Translations under genes and position numbers: made by a program
Source: Streptomyces beijiangensis
GTDB taxonomy: Bacteria; Actinomycetota; Actinomycetes; Streptomycetales; Streptomycetaceae
Assembly (NCBI RefSeq): GCF_017315755.1
Contig: NZ_JAFLRJ010000157.1
Coordinates: forward strand, 461-64,460
Length of the DNA: 64,000 nucleotides
Direction of reading: 5' to 3'
In this document: piece after piece, positions 35,308 to 43,334 of the stretch
Numbering within the stretch: the first letter of the stretch is position 1
How the letters are laid out: each line of letters opens with the position of its first letter
Notes under the pieces: model-generated
Told to the model about the DNA's origin: nothing
Databases searched by the model: none
The model's input: the letters and a program-made list of their open reading frames with translations, nothing else

Positions 35308-35323
35308 ACAGGTATAGTCCACT
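35308..35323. promoter_or_regulatory. DasR-responsive-element-like site
   Basis: ACAGGTATAGTCCACT matches 12 of 16 positions of the published dre consensus ACTGGTCTAGACCAGT. It lies midway between ngcE and the GH92 gene. DasR controls amino-sugar uptake in Streptomyces, so context agrees, but the match is imperfect. Confidence 0.4.
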
Positions 35324-35520
35324 TCCCTTCAAGTGGGCAAGATCGAATGCAGGTTTGAACGTCAGTCTTTCCCGAGTTGAGACCTCACGGACATCTGGGG
35401 CTCCGGCGCAGCGCACTGGACGGGCATATTCCGCATCCGTGCGAAACACCCCACCGACACGTCCAACAGCCTTGACACCACTGGGCACTTGCCTTCCTAC
35501 TTGTCCCTGCGCATCACAAT

Positions 35521-35532
35521 GACAACGTTGTC
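35521..35532 (+). promoter_or_regulatory. GACAACGTTGTC palindrome before the GH92 gene
   Basis: Perfect 12-bp palindrome 29 bp upstream of the GH92 start, between the expected promoter and the GGGAGG ribosome binding site. Its CAACGTTG core is the same as in the palindrome before xylF and resembles LacI-family operators. Confidence 0.45.
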
Positions 35533-35561
35533 CAGATCGCATCCTTGGGAGGACGTCCTTC

Positions 35562-38500
35562 ATGCTGCCCAGACCCCGGCACCGATTGAATTCCGTAACC
35601 GTCCTGATGGCGACAGCCTTCGCGCTCGTCGTCTCGGCTCAGGGGGCCGCCGTGGCCCGGCCCGCGCAACCACAGGGGCCGGGGGGTGAGTTCAGCTCCT
35701 CCTTCGAGACGGGACAGCCGCAGCCCGACTGGCGCAACACCGTCGAAGTGGGGCCCGACGGTCAGAAGCGCGCTTCAGGTGTCGAAGGCGGATTTACCAG
35801 CGGAATACCGGGCAATGTCACGGACCGGGTCACCGACGTCCGGGCCAGCGGCGAGAACAGCGGCGGCGGGGAGGTGAAGGAGAACCTCATCGACGGGCAG
35901 CCCTCCACGAAGTGGCTGGCGTTCTCCCCGACCGCCTGGACCGAGTTCGACCTGGACGAACCGGTCAAGGTCGTGACGTACGCCCTCACATCGGCCAACG
36001 ACCACGCCGAGCGCGACCCGAAGGACTGGACGCTCCAGGGCTCCGCCGACGGCACCACCTGGAAGACGCTGGACACCCGCAAGGGCGAGACCTTCAGCGG
36101 GCGTCTCCAGACCAAGTCGTACGACTTCGCCAATGACACGGCGTATGCGCACTACCGTCTTGACATCACCGGCAACGGAGGGGCGACGGACGCCCTCCAG
36201 CTCGCCGACGTTCAATTCTCGAACGGTGACACCAGCACACCGGCGCCGACCGACATGCGCACCCTGGTCGACAGCGGCCCCACCGGATCCCCCACCGCGA
36301 AGGCGCGGGCCGGCTTCACGGGGACGAAGGCGCTCCGTTACGCGGGTACGCAGTCGGGCACCGGGCACGCGTACTCGTACAACAAGGTCTTCGACGTCAA
36401 CACCCGCATCGCCCGGGACACCCAGCTCTCCTACAAGGTCTTCCCCTCGATGGCGGAGACCGATCTGAACTACCCCGCCACCAATGTCTCGGTCGACCTG
36501 GCCTTCACCGACGGCACCTATCTGAGTGACCTGGGCGCCCTCGACAGCAACGGCGGGACGCTGACGCCGCAGGGCCAGGGCGCGGCCAAGCGGCTGTACG
36601 TCAACCAGTGGAACGCGGTCGCCTCGCGGATCGGCTCGGTCGCGTACGGCAAGACGGTCGACCGTGTCCTGGTGGCGTACGACTCCCCCAAGGGCCCGGC
36701 GAAGTTCCAGGGCTGGATCGACGACATCACGATCGCCCCGAAGGCCCCGGAGAAGCGGCTGGCGCACCTTTCGGACTACGCGCTGACCACCCGCGGCACC
36801 AACTCCAGCGGCTCCTTCTCGCGCGGCAACAACTTCCCCGCGACCGCCGTGCCCAACGGCTTCAACTTCTGGACGCCGGTGACCAACGCCGGCTCCACGA
36901 GCTGGCTGTACGACTACGCCCGCGGCAACAACGCGGACAACATGCCGACACTCCAGGCCTTCGCGGCGAGCCATGAGCCGAGCCCCTGGATGGGCGACCG
37001 GCAGACCTTCCAGCTGATGCCGTCGGTGGCCTCCGGCACCCCGGACGCCGACCGCACCAAGCGGGCCATGCCCTTCCGCCACGAGAACGAGATCGCGAAG
37101 CCGCACTACTACGGCGTCACGTTCGAGAACGGTCTCAAGGCGGAGATGACGCCGACCGACCATGCGGCGATGATGCGGTTCACCTATCCCGGTGATGACG
37201 CCAGCATGATCTTCGACAACATCTCCAACGACGGCGGTCTGACCCTCGACCCGGCCACGGGCTCCTTCTCCGGCTTCTCGGACGTCAAGAGCGGCGGCTC
37301 CACCGGGGCGACCAGGCTCTTCGTATACGGGACCTTCGACACCCCCGTCACCGCGGGCGGCAAGCTCACGGGCGGAGGCGGCGACGACGTCACCGGCTAC
37401 CTGCGCTTCAAGCCCGGCAAGAACAAGACCGTCACCCTCAAGATGGCGACCTCGCTGATCAGCCTGGACCAGGCGAAGGACAACCTGCGCCAGGAGCTCC
37501 CGGCCTCCGCGACCTTCGCGAGCACCGAGAACCGCGCCCAGTCCGCCTGGGACAAGATCCTCAAGAAGGTGGAGGTCGAGGGCGCGACCCAGGACCAGCT
37601 CACCACCCTCTACTCCTCGCTCTACCGGCTGTACCTGTACCCCAACTCGGGCTCGGAGAAGGTCGGTTCGAAGGTCCAGTACGCCAGCCCCTTCTCCAAG
37701 GCGACCGGCGAGAACACCCCGACCCAGACCGGCGCGAAGATCGTCGACGGTCAGGTCTACGTCAACAACGGCTTCTGGGACACCTACCGCACGACCTGGC
37801 CCGCGTACTCCTTCCTCACCCCGAAGAAGGCCGGCACGCTCGTCGACGGTTTCGTGCAGCAGTACAAGGACGGCGGCTGGACATCGCGCTGGTCGTCCCC
37901 CGGCTACGCGGACCTGATGACCGGCACCAGCTCGGACGTGGCCTTCGCGGACGCGTACGTCAAGGGCGTCACCAACTTCGACGCGAAGGCGGCGTACGAG
38001 GCGGCCCTGAAGAACGCCACGGTCGTCCCGCCCAGCTCGGGCGTCGGCCGTAAGGGCATGGACACCTCTCCCTTCCTCGGATACACCTCGACCTCCACCG
38101 GGGAGGGCATGTCCTGGGCGATGGAGGGTTACGTCAACGACTACGGCATCGCCAAGATGGGCGATGCCCTCTACAAGAAGACGCACGAGAAGCGCTACAA
38201 GGAAGAGTCCGCGTACTTCCTCAACCGCGCCCAGGACTACGTCAAGCTCTTCGACTCCAAGGCCGGCTTCTTCCAGGGCAAGGACGCCAAGGGCGACTGG
38301 CGCGTGGACTCCGACAAGTTCGACCCGCGCGTCTGGGGCTACGACTACACGGAGACCAACGCCTGGGGCATGGCCTTCACCGCCCCGCAGGACTCGCTCG
38401 GCCTCGCCAACCTCTACGGCGGCCGCGACGGCCTCGCCAAGAAGCTCGACACGTACTTCTCGACGCCCGAGACCGCTTCCCCCGAGTTCGCGGGATCGTA

Positions 38501-39392
38501 CGGCGGTGTCATCCACGAGATGACCGAGGCGCGCGACGTGCGGATGGGCCAGTACGGGCACAGCAACCAGGTCGCCCACCACATCACGTACATGTACGAC
38601 GCGGCCGGCCAGCCCTCCAAGACCCAGGAGAAGGTCCGCGAGGTCATGAGCCGCCTCTACACGGGCAGCGAGATCGGCCAGGGCTACCACGGCGACGAGG
38701 ACAACGGCGAGCAGTCGGCCTGGTACCTCTTCTCCTCGCTCGGCTTCTACCCGCTCGTCATGGGCAGCGGCGAATACGCCATCGGCTCCCCGCAGTTCAC
38801 CAAGGCGACGGTCCACCTGGAGAACGGCCACGACCTGGTGGTGAAGGCACCGAAGAACAGCGACAAGAACATCTACATCCAGTCGCTGAAGGTGAACGGC
38901 AAGTCCTGGAACTCCACCGCCCTCCCGAACGACCTTCTGGAGCGCGGCGGCACCCTGGACTTCTCGATGGGCTCGAAGCCGTCCGACTGGGGTACGGGCA
39001 AGAACGCGGCGCCCGTCTCCATCACCAAGGACGACAAGGTCCCCGCCCCGCGCGAGGACAAGATCACCGGGACCGGCCCGCTGTTCGACAACACCTCCGC
39101 CACATCGGGGGAGTTCACCTCGACGGACCTCCCGGTGGCGGGCCCGACGCGCACGGTCCAGTACACCCTCACCTCGTCCGACAAGGCGAAGGCGCCGACG
39201 GCCTGGACCCTGCAGGGCTCCGACGACGGTGAGAAGTGGACCTCGCTGGACCAGCGCGCCGGTGAGTCGTTCAGCTGGGACAAGCAGACCCGTGTCTTCA
39301 CGGTGGCGCACCCCGGTACGTACAAGAACTACCGCCTGGTGAACACGGCCACGGGCGCGGCGACCCTCGCGGAGGTGGAGCTGCTCTCCTGA
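35562..39392 (+). CDS. Secreted GH92 alpha-mannosidase with discoidin-type carbohydrate-binding modules
   Basis: A 1276-aa secreted enzyme. A Sec signal peptide ends near residue 33 (VSAQGAAVARPA). A discoidin/F5-8C-like module (~75-220, WTLQGSADGTTWKTLD) and a jelly-roll segment (~230-395) precede the GH92 body (~400-1120), with YGHSNQVAHH and GDEDNGEQSAWY (~1043, acid Glu). A second discoidin-like copy (WTLQGSDDGEKWTSLD) ends the protein. GH92 enzymes are Ca-dependent exo-alpha-mannosidases acting on N-glycan or yeast mannan chains. GGGAGG precedes the ATG. It is divergent from ngcE and followed by a terminator. Confidence 0.9.
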   Translation: MLPRPRHRLNSVTVLMATAFALVVSAQGAAVARPAQPQGPGGEFSSSFETGQPQPDWRNTVEVGPDGQKRASGVEGGFTSGIPGNVTDRVTDVRASGENSGGGEVKENLIDGQPSTKWLAFSPTAWTEFDLDEPVKVVTYALTSANDHAERDPKDWTLQGSADGTTWKTLDTRKGETFSGRLQTKSYDFANDTAYAHYRLDITGNGGATDALQLADVQFSNGDTSTPAPTDMRTLVDSGPTGSPTAKARAGFTGTKALRYAGTQSGTGHAYSYNKVFDVNTRIARDTQLSYKVFPSMAETDLNYPATNVSVDLAFTDGTYLSDLGALDSNGGTLTPQGQGAAKRLYVNQWNAVASRIGSVAYGKTVDRVLVAYDSPKGPAKFQGWIDDITIAPKAPEKRLAHLSDYALTTRGTNSSGSFSRGNNFPATAVPNGFNFWTPVTNAGSTSWLYDYARGNNADNMPTLQAFAASHEPSPWMGDRQTFQLMPSVASGTPDADRTKRAMPFRHENEIAKPHYYGVTFENGLKAEMTPTDHAAMMRFTYPGDDASMIFDNISNDGGLTLDPATGSFSGFSDVKSGGSTGATRLFVYGTFDTPVTAGGKLTGGGGDDVTGYLRFKPGKNKTVTLKMATSLISLDQAKDNLRQELPASATFASTENRAQSAWDKILKKVEVEGATQDQLTTLYSSLYRLYLYPNSGSEKVGSKVQYASPFSKATGENTPTQTGAKIVDGQVYVNNGFWDTYRTTWPAYSFLTPKKAGTLVDGFVQQYKDGGWTSRWSSPGYADLMTGTSSDVAFADAYVKGVTNFDAKAAYEAALKNATVVPPSSGVGRKGMDTSPFLGYTSTSTGEGMSWAMEGYVNDYGIAKMGDALYKKTHEKRYKEESAYFLNRAQDYVKLFDSKAGFFQGKDAKGDWRVDSDKFDPRVWGYDYTETNAWGMAFTAPQDSLGLANLYGGRDGLAKKLDTYFSTPETASPEFAGSYGGVIHEMTEARDVRMGQYGHSNQVAHHITYMYDAAGQPSKTQEKVREVMSRLYTGSEIGQGYHGDEDNGEQSAWYLFSSLGFYPLVMGSGEYAIGSPQFTKATVHLENGHDLVVKAPKNSDKNIYIQSLKVNGKSWNSTALPNDLLERGGTLDFSMGSKPSDWGTGKNAAPVSITKDDKVPAPREDKITGTGPLFDNTSATSGEFTSTDLPVAGPTRTVQYTLTSSDKAKAPTAWTLQGSDDGEKWTSLDQRAGESFSWDKQTRVFTVAHPGTYKNYRLVNTATGAATLAEVELLS

Positions 39393-39408
39393 CCTGTCAC
39401 TCCAGGAA

Positions 39409-39451
39409 CACACCCCGGGCCACGGCCGTGACGGCCGTGGCCCGGGGTGTG
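39409..39451 (+). terminator. GH92 terminator
   Basis: 18-bp perfect stem (39409-39426 with 39434-39451) and 7-nt loop, 17 bp after the GH92 stop. It can also serve the convergent LysE gene. Confidence 0.8.
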
Positions 39452-39479
39452 TGTCCACGCCTGGCTTCGCGCCTTGCGG

Positions 39480-40118
39480 TCAGTTGCTGAGCGCCAGCTT
39501 GATGCCGAATGCGCCGACGACGGTCCCGGTGATCCGGTCGAGTGCGCGGCGGGCCCGGGGCTTGCGGAGCCAGGTGTGCAGGACACGGGCGAAGCCGATG
39601 AGGACGGCCGACCAGAGAAGACCGATGAAGATGTGCACCGTGGTGAGCGCGAGCCCCATGGCGAAGTGGCTGGTGCCCGCGGGGATGAACTGGGGCAGGA
39701 CGGCGACGTAGAAGGCGCCCATCTTCGGGTTGAGGAGGTTGGTGAGCGTCCCCTGCCGCCAGCCGCCGCTGACCGAGTCCGCGCCGGCCGACAGGAGAGA
39801 GTCGTCCGTGTCCGAAACGGGTGAGGCGCGGAAGGTGTCCCGGAGCATCCGGAAAGCCATCCAGACCAGATAAGCGGCACCGACCCAGCGCAACGCCGTA
39901 TAGGCGAGATGGGAAGCCGTGAGCAGCGCGGTCACTCCGAGGGAGGTGAGCGCACCCCACAACAGGGTGCCGGTCTGAATTCCGAGGACGACACCCCACG
40001 CTCTCCTGCGTCGGCCAAGGGCAGAGGTGCGCAGAATCAGCGCGGTGTCGAGTCCAGGAGTCAGGGTGAGAAGCCCTACAACCAGGGCGAAGGACCAGAG
40101 GGCGGTACTTATTGCCAT
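39480..40118 (-). CDS. LysE/RhtB-family amino-acid exporter
   Basis: A 212-aa membrane protein with six hydrophobic segments. Helix 1 holds the family motif LLTLTPGLDTALILR, followed by the GVVLGIQTGTLLWG helix and the NLLNPKMGAFYVAVLPQF block. Such exporters release amino acids or homoserine lactone-like compounds; the substrate is unknown. It is convergent with the GH92 gene and separated from the WhiJ-like trio by ~60 bp. Confidence 0.85.
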   Translation of the reverse strand: MAISTALWSFALVVGLLTLTPGLDTALILRTSALGRRRRAWGVVLGIQTGTLLWGALTSLGVTALLTASHLAYTALRWVGAAYLVWMAFRMLRDTFRASPVSDTDDSLLSAGADSVSGGWRQGTLTNLLNPKMGAFYVAVLPQFIPAGTSHFAMGLALTTVHIFIGLLWSAVLIGFARVLHTWLRKPRARRALDRITGTVVGAFGIKLALSN

Positions 40119-40181
40119 GGAATGCCAGGCTACCCCACCCGATCTGCCGGGCGGCAGGTGAGGCCGATCACGTCCGGCCGG

Positions 40182-40586
40182 TCACGCCAGGCACCCGAAC
40201 TCGCACCACACCACCTTGCCCGGGTCCCGCTCCCCCACGTCCCACTTGTCGGCGAGGGCCTCCACCAGGAGCAGCCCCCGGCCGCTCTCGCTCACCGCGC
40301 GGTCCGCCTCCCGCCCTATGGCCGGTACGCCGTCGCCGCTGTCGTGGACCTCGATACGCACCCCGTCGTCGCACGGCAGCACACGCAGGAGGAAGCCACG
40401 GCCGGGCGGGACGCCGTGAATGAGGGCGTTGGTGGTGAGCTCGCTGACGCAGAGCAGGATGTCGTACGAGCGGCTCCGCACACCCCAGTCTTCGAGCGCC
40501 TCGCGCGTGAACTCCCGCGCGGCGGGGACGGATTGACGCTCGCGACGGTAGAAGCGCTCCCGGAAAGCGGCTTTCACAGGTTTCAT
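40182..40586 (-). CDS. Anti-sigma-factor-like ATP-binding protein (HATPase)
   Basis: A 134-aa GHKL ATPase domain of the RsbW/SpoIIAB class. N box ELTTNALIHG (~residue 50), G1 VHDSGDGVP (~81) and G2 SGRGLLLVEALAD (~101) are present. In Streptomyces such proteins occur beside WhiJ-like HTH and DUF397 genes, as here, and are thought to regulate developmental transcription by protein partner switching. The ATG at 40586 (MKPVKAAFRERF) has only a weak ribosome binding site; a longer open frame exists but reads as non-coding. Confidence 0.82.
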   Translation of the reverse strand: MKPVKAAFRERFYRRERQSVPAAREFTREALEDWGVRSRSYDILLCVSELTTNALIHGVPPGRGFLLRVLPCDDGVRIEVHDSGDGVPAIGREADRAVSESGRGLLLVEALADKWDVGERDPGKVVWCEFGCLA

Positions 40587-40604
40587 GAACGGGAATGTCG
40601 CGCA

Positions 40605-40656
40605 CAGTGATTCACTGGGTACAGTGCGTCGACCCCGACAGATTTTCTGTCGGGGT
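40605..40656. promoter_or_regulatory. Two dyads in the divergent WhiJ-like promoter region
   Basis: CAGTGA-T-TCACTG (40605-40617) and an 11-bp hairpin-forming repeat ACCCCGACAGA/TCTGTCGGGGT (40632-40642 with 40646-40656) lie between the divergent ATPase and HTH genes. No gene ends here, so operators are more likely than a terminator. Confidence 0.45.
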
Positions 40657-40700
40657 TCGGGTGGGGTCAAGGGAGAGTGGGGGCGGGGAGATTGACCGTC

Positions 40701-41525
40701 ATGAGCCCGGGAAAGCGTCCGCCGAAGAACCCGTCGGCGATGAGGATGGTCGGCGACCTGGTGGCCCTGTTCCGCAAGGCGGCCGGGTTCACGCAGGCGG
40801 CGCTCGCCGAGCGTCTGGTGGCGGCCGAGTCGACCATCGCCGCGATCGAGCAGGGCAGGCGTCCGCTGCTGCCGGACATGGCTGTCGCGATGGACCAAGT
40901 CCTCGACACGAAGGGGGCATTGGCGGTCGCGGTGGCGGGGATGCCGGAGATCGACCAGTATCCGCTGTACGCCGAGCAGTACATGGCGCACGAGCGCGAG
41001 GCCATCACCTTGTCCTGGTACGACGTCCTGACCGTGCCGGGCATCCTCCAGACCGAGGAGTGCGCCCGTACGGTGCTGCGCAACCGTGTGCCCGCGTACG
41101 ACGAGGACGAACTCGGCGCGAAGACGGCGGGCCGCATCGAGCGCCAGGAGATCCTGCACCGCAGATACCCGCCGACGCTGAGCTTCGTCGTGTGGGAGGC
41201 TGCGCTGAAGTTGGCCTACCTGGAGCCGTTGGCGCGCGCGGACCAGCTGCGCCATCTGCGAGCCTGCGCCGAACTCCCCGGCCTGGCAATGCAGTTCCTG
41301 CCACTGGACGCGCCGACGCATGCCGGGCTCGACGGGGCCTTCACTCTCGTAGAAACCCCCGACCACCAGCATCTGGCGTACACCGAGTCACAGCGCGGCA
41401 GCCAGTGGGTCTCCGACCGCGACGAAGTGTCCAACCTGGCGCGCAAATATGCGATGCTGCGATCACAGGCCCTGACGCCCGAGCAGTCCAAGGGCCTGCT
41501 GAACCGGCTGCTAGGAGAGCAATGA
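40701..41525 (+). CDS. WhiJ-like XRE-family regulator with DUF5753 domain
   Basis: A 274-aa protein. An N-terminal XRE helix-turn-helix (~residues 12-65, AGFTQAALAERLVAAESTIA) is followed by the DUF5753 domain (~90-265) with LSWYDVLTVPGILQTEECAR and AYTESQRGSQWVSD. This is the Scr1/WhiJ class, which works with a small DUF397 partner. The ATG at 40701 has GGGGAG 10 nt upstream. Its stop overlaps the DUF397 start (ATGA), so the two are coupled. The signal it responds to is unknown. Confidence 0.87.
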   Translation: MSPGKRPPKNPSAMRMVGDLVALFRKAAGFTQAALAERLVAAESTIAAIEQGRRPLLPDMAVAMDQVLDTKGALAVAVAGMPEIDQYPLYAEQYMAHEREAITLSWYDVLTVPGILQTEECARTVLRNRVPAYDEDELGAKTAGRIERQEILHRRYPPTLSFVVWEAALKLAYLEPLARADQLRHLRACAELPGLAMQFLPLDAPTHAGLDGAFTLVETPDHQHLAYTESQRGSQWVSDRDEVSNLARKYAMLRSQALTPEQSKGLLNRLLGEQ

Positions 41526-41764
41526 GCACCGCACCGAACTGGTTCAAGTCGAGCTACAGCGGCAGCGAAGGCGGTGACTGCCTCGAAGTCGCCTACGACT
41601 GGCGGAAGTCGAGCTACAGCGGCAGCGAGGGCGGCCAGTGCGTAGAGGTCGCCGCCCACCCCACCGCCGTCCACATCCGCGACTCCAAGAACCCCGACGG
41701 CCCGCACTTCACCGTCAGCCCGGCCGCCTGGTCCGCCTTCGTCAGCGCCGAGCGCCGCCCGTAA
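41522..41764 (+). CDS. DUF397 protein with internally duplicated motif
   Basis: An 80-aa small acidic protein of the DUF397 family, partner of the WhiJ-like regulator. The hallmark KSSYSGSEGG..CVEVA occurs twice in tandem: WFKSSYSGSEGGDCLEVA (residues 7-24) and WRKSSYSGSEGGQCVEVA (27-44), i.e. a 20-residue (60-nt) duplication at 41540-41599 and 41600-41659. The C-terminal IRDSKNPDGPHFTVSPAAWSAFV is normal and single. DUF397 proteins usually have one such motif. The start overlaps the upstream stop by 4 nt. Confidence 0.88.
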   Translation: MSTAPNWFKSSYSGSEGGDCLEVAYDWRKSSYSGSEGGQCVEVAAHPTAVHIRDSKNPDGPHFTVSPAAWSAFVSAERRP

Positions 41765-41822
41765 CTTCAGCTGTGCGCGTACGCGCCTTGCCTCCAACTC
41801 CCCGCAGTGCAACGTTAATTAC

Positions 41823-42350
41823 ATGATTACAGCCGAACAGCACGAGCAATTGCGCGGCTGGTTCGCCGGCCGCCTCCCCGAAGGCCTCTTCGAGGAGCCC
41901 GCCGAGATCACCGTGGACCGCGAGGAGATCACCGTCGTCGGCCGCATCGCCGAGCCGCAGCTCGCGAAGGACGTGTCCGACGCCGAACGGGCGGCCGCGG
42001 TCGAGGGCCGCATCCAGGAGTTCCGGGAACGCACCCGCGAGGAGCGGATCGCGGTCGCCAGGGACGCCGAGCACCGGTACCGCAGGAAGGTCTCGTGGGG
42101 CGTGCGCTGCGGGGACGAACAGGCCCTGTTCACCCACGTGTCGGCCCCGGCCATGACCCGGCTGCGCCAGCCCGAGCGGCAGGTCCTGGACACCCTGGTC
42201 GCCGGCGGTGTGGCACGCAGCCGGAGTGATGCGCTCGCCTGGTGCGTACGCCTGGTGCAGCGCAACGCCGACACCTGGCTCACCGACCTGGGCGAGTCCC
42301 TGGAACAGGTACGGCGCGTCCGGGCACAGGGCCCGGACGCGGCCGTCTGA
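41823..42350 (+). CDS. Conserved hypothetical protein
   Basis: A 175-aa soluble, charged protein that I recognise only as of a type common in Streptomyces. The N-terminal half (QLRGWFAGRLPEGLFEEP, ITVDREEITVVGRI) is a mixed alpha/beta region and a helical stretch (AAAVEGRIQEFRERTREERIAVA) follows; the C-terminal half (RQVLDTLVAGGVARSRSDALAWCVRLV) resembles a ribbon-helix-helix-like segment. No ribosome binding site precedes the ATG at 41823. Its stop abuts the stop of the convergent gene with no spacer. Confidence 0.6.
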   Translation: MITAEQHEQLRGWFAGRLPEGLFEEPAEITVDREEITVVGRIAEPQLAKDVSDAERAAAVEGRIQEFRERTREERIAVARDAEHRYRRKVSWGVRCGDEQALFTHVSAPAMTRLRQPERQVLDTLVAGGVARSRSDALAWCVRLVQRNADTWLTDLGESLEQVRRVRAQGPDAAV

Positions 42351-42791
42351 TCAGGACGCCGCCAGTTCGGAGTTGGCGCGCTCGGTGACCAGGGCCAGGA
42401 CGCGGCCCGCGGTCTCCAGGTCGGCGGCCGGGATGTCCCCGTACAGCCGCACAGTGAGCTCGGCGCCCGCAGCGCGGGTGTTCGCGTGCAGTTCGGCCCC
42501 CGCGTCCGTGAACCGGACCAGGTCGCCCGGCGCCGCCTCCAGCAGCTTCGCGGCGATCAGTTCGTCGACGACCGTGCGGGCGAGCTCCGCCTCGATCTTC
42601 ACCCCGCCGACCAGCGCGTCGACGATTGCCCCGATGTCGGCGGAACCGCCGCGCGTGGCAACGTAGTTGAGCCCCAGCGTCTGATGGAAGGTGGCACCGC
42701 TCTGGACCAACAGGCCCTCCAGGAGGGCGCGGGTTGCGTAGTGGGCCTGGCCTATGACCTGACCGTTGACGGTGGTGGGTGCAGTGGTCAT
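42351..42791 (-). CDS. Small winged-helix protein, MarR-associated
   Basis: A 146-aa protein with a winged-helix-like pattern: ALLEGLLVQSGATFHQTLGLNYVA, ARTVVDELIAAKLLEAA, LVRFTDAGAELHANTRA. It is probably a MarR-like DNA-binding or ligand-sensing protein. It follows the MarR gene by 2 nt, so they form one operon. Function is unknown beyond regulation. Confidence 0.6.
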   Translation of the reverse strand: MTTAPTTVNGQVIGQAHYATRALLEGLLVQSGATFHQTLGLNYVATRGGSADIGAIVDALVGGVKIEAELARTVVDELIAAKLLEAAPGDLVRFTDAGAELHANTRAAGAELTVRLYGDIPAADLETAGRVLALVTERANSELAAS

Positions 42792-42793
42792 GA

Positions 42794-43258
42794 CTACTCC
42801 TCGATGATGTCGAGTGATACGTCGAGCAGCGCCGTCAGCTCTCTGGCGAGCGCCTTGGTACGTGCGCCGCCCAGCCCTCCGAGCGGCGCCAGCATCCGTC
42901 CGTGCAGCTCCTGTACGACCTTGATCGCGCTCCGCACGACCTCACGCCCCTCCCCCGTGAGCGCAAGCCGCACCGCCCGCGAGTCGGCCGGGTCCTTCGT
43001 GCGCTCCACGAGTCCGGCGGACTCCGAGGCGCGGGCCAGCTTGGAGACGTACAGCGCCTCCAGGCCTGTGTGGTCGGCGAGTTGGCGCTGGCTGGGCTGC
43101 ACTCCGGAGTACTCCATGCCGTACAGCGATGCGAGCAGCGAGTACTGCGCGTGCGTCAGCCCCAGGGGCGCGACCGCCCGGTCTACGGCGACCCGCCATT
43201 TCATGGACAGGCGCCAGACCAGGAAGCCGGGTGTCGAGCCTTCGTATGCCGTACTCAT
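42794..43258 (-). CDS. MarR-family transcriptional regulator
   Basis: A 154-aa winged-helix regulator with the MarR core: LTHAQYSLLASLYGME, PSQRQLADHTGLEALYVSKLARASESAG (helix-turn-helix) and the wing VERTKDPADSRAVRLALTGEG. It is divergent from an aldo/keto reductase. A TACTGT -10 lies 7 nt before its ATG with no Shine-Dalgarno, so the mRNA is probably leaderless, and the -10 sits inside one of two direct repeats that are likely its own binding sites. Confidence 0.87.
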   Translation of the reverse strand: MSTAYEGSTPGFLVWRLSMKWRVAVDRAVAPLGLTHAQYSLLASLYGMEYSGVQPSQRQLADHTGLEALYVSKLARASESAGLVERTKDPADSRAVRLALTGEGREVVRSAIKVVQELHGRMLAPLGGLGGARTKALARELTALLDVSLDIIEE

Positions 43259-43267
43259 GAGAAATAC

Positions 43268-43294
43268 AGTACATGGCTATTAAGTACATGGCTA
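43268..43294. promoter_or_regulatory. Direct-repeat operator between MarR gene and aldo/keto reductase
   Basis: AGTACATGGCTA occurs twice at 43268-43279 and 43283-43294, with a 15-bp period. The copies cover the MarR -10 (TACTGT on the minus strand) and approach the TACTAT (43293-43298) that may serve the reductase. Confidence 0.6.
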
Positions 43295-43334
43295 CTATTT
43301 TCGTGAGTGCACTCCAGGACCTACGGTCGAAGGC

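Larger units (their letters stand above)
35091..35561. other. 471-bp divergent region between ngcE and the GH92 mannosidase
   Basis: A regulatory stretch with several dyads: CGTAT-AA-ATACG (35138-35149), ACTGA-GT-TCAGT (35197-35208), a DasR-box-like 16-mer (35308-35323) overlapping CCACTT-N6-AAGTGG (35319-35336), and GACAACGTTGTC (35521-35532). No gene was recognised. Confidence 0.55.

Noticed and set aside
35775-39458. 1227-codon minus-strand frame opposite the GH92 gene
   Set aside because: Antisense shadow with Gly/Arg/Val-rich translation and no recognised motif.
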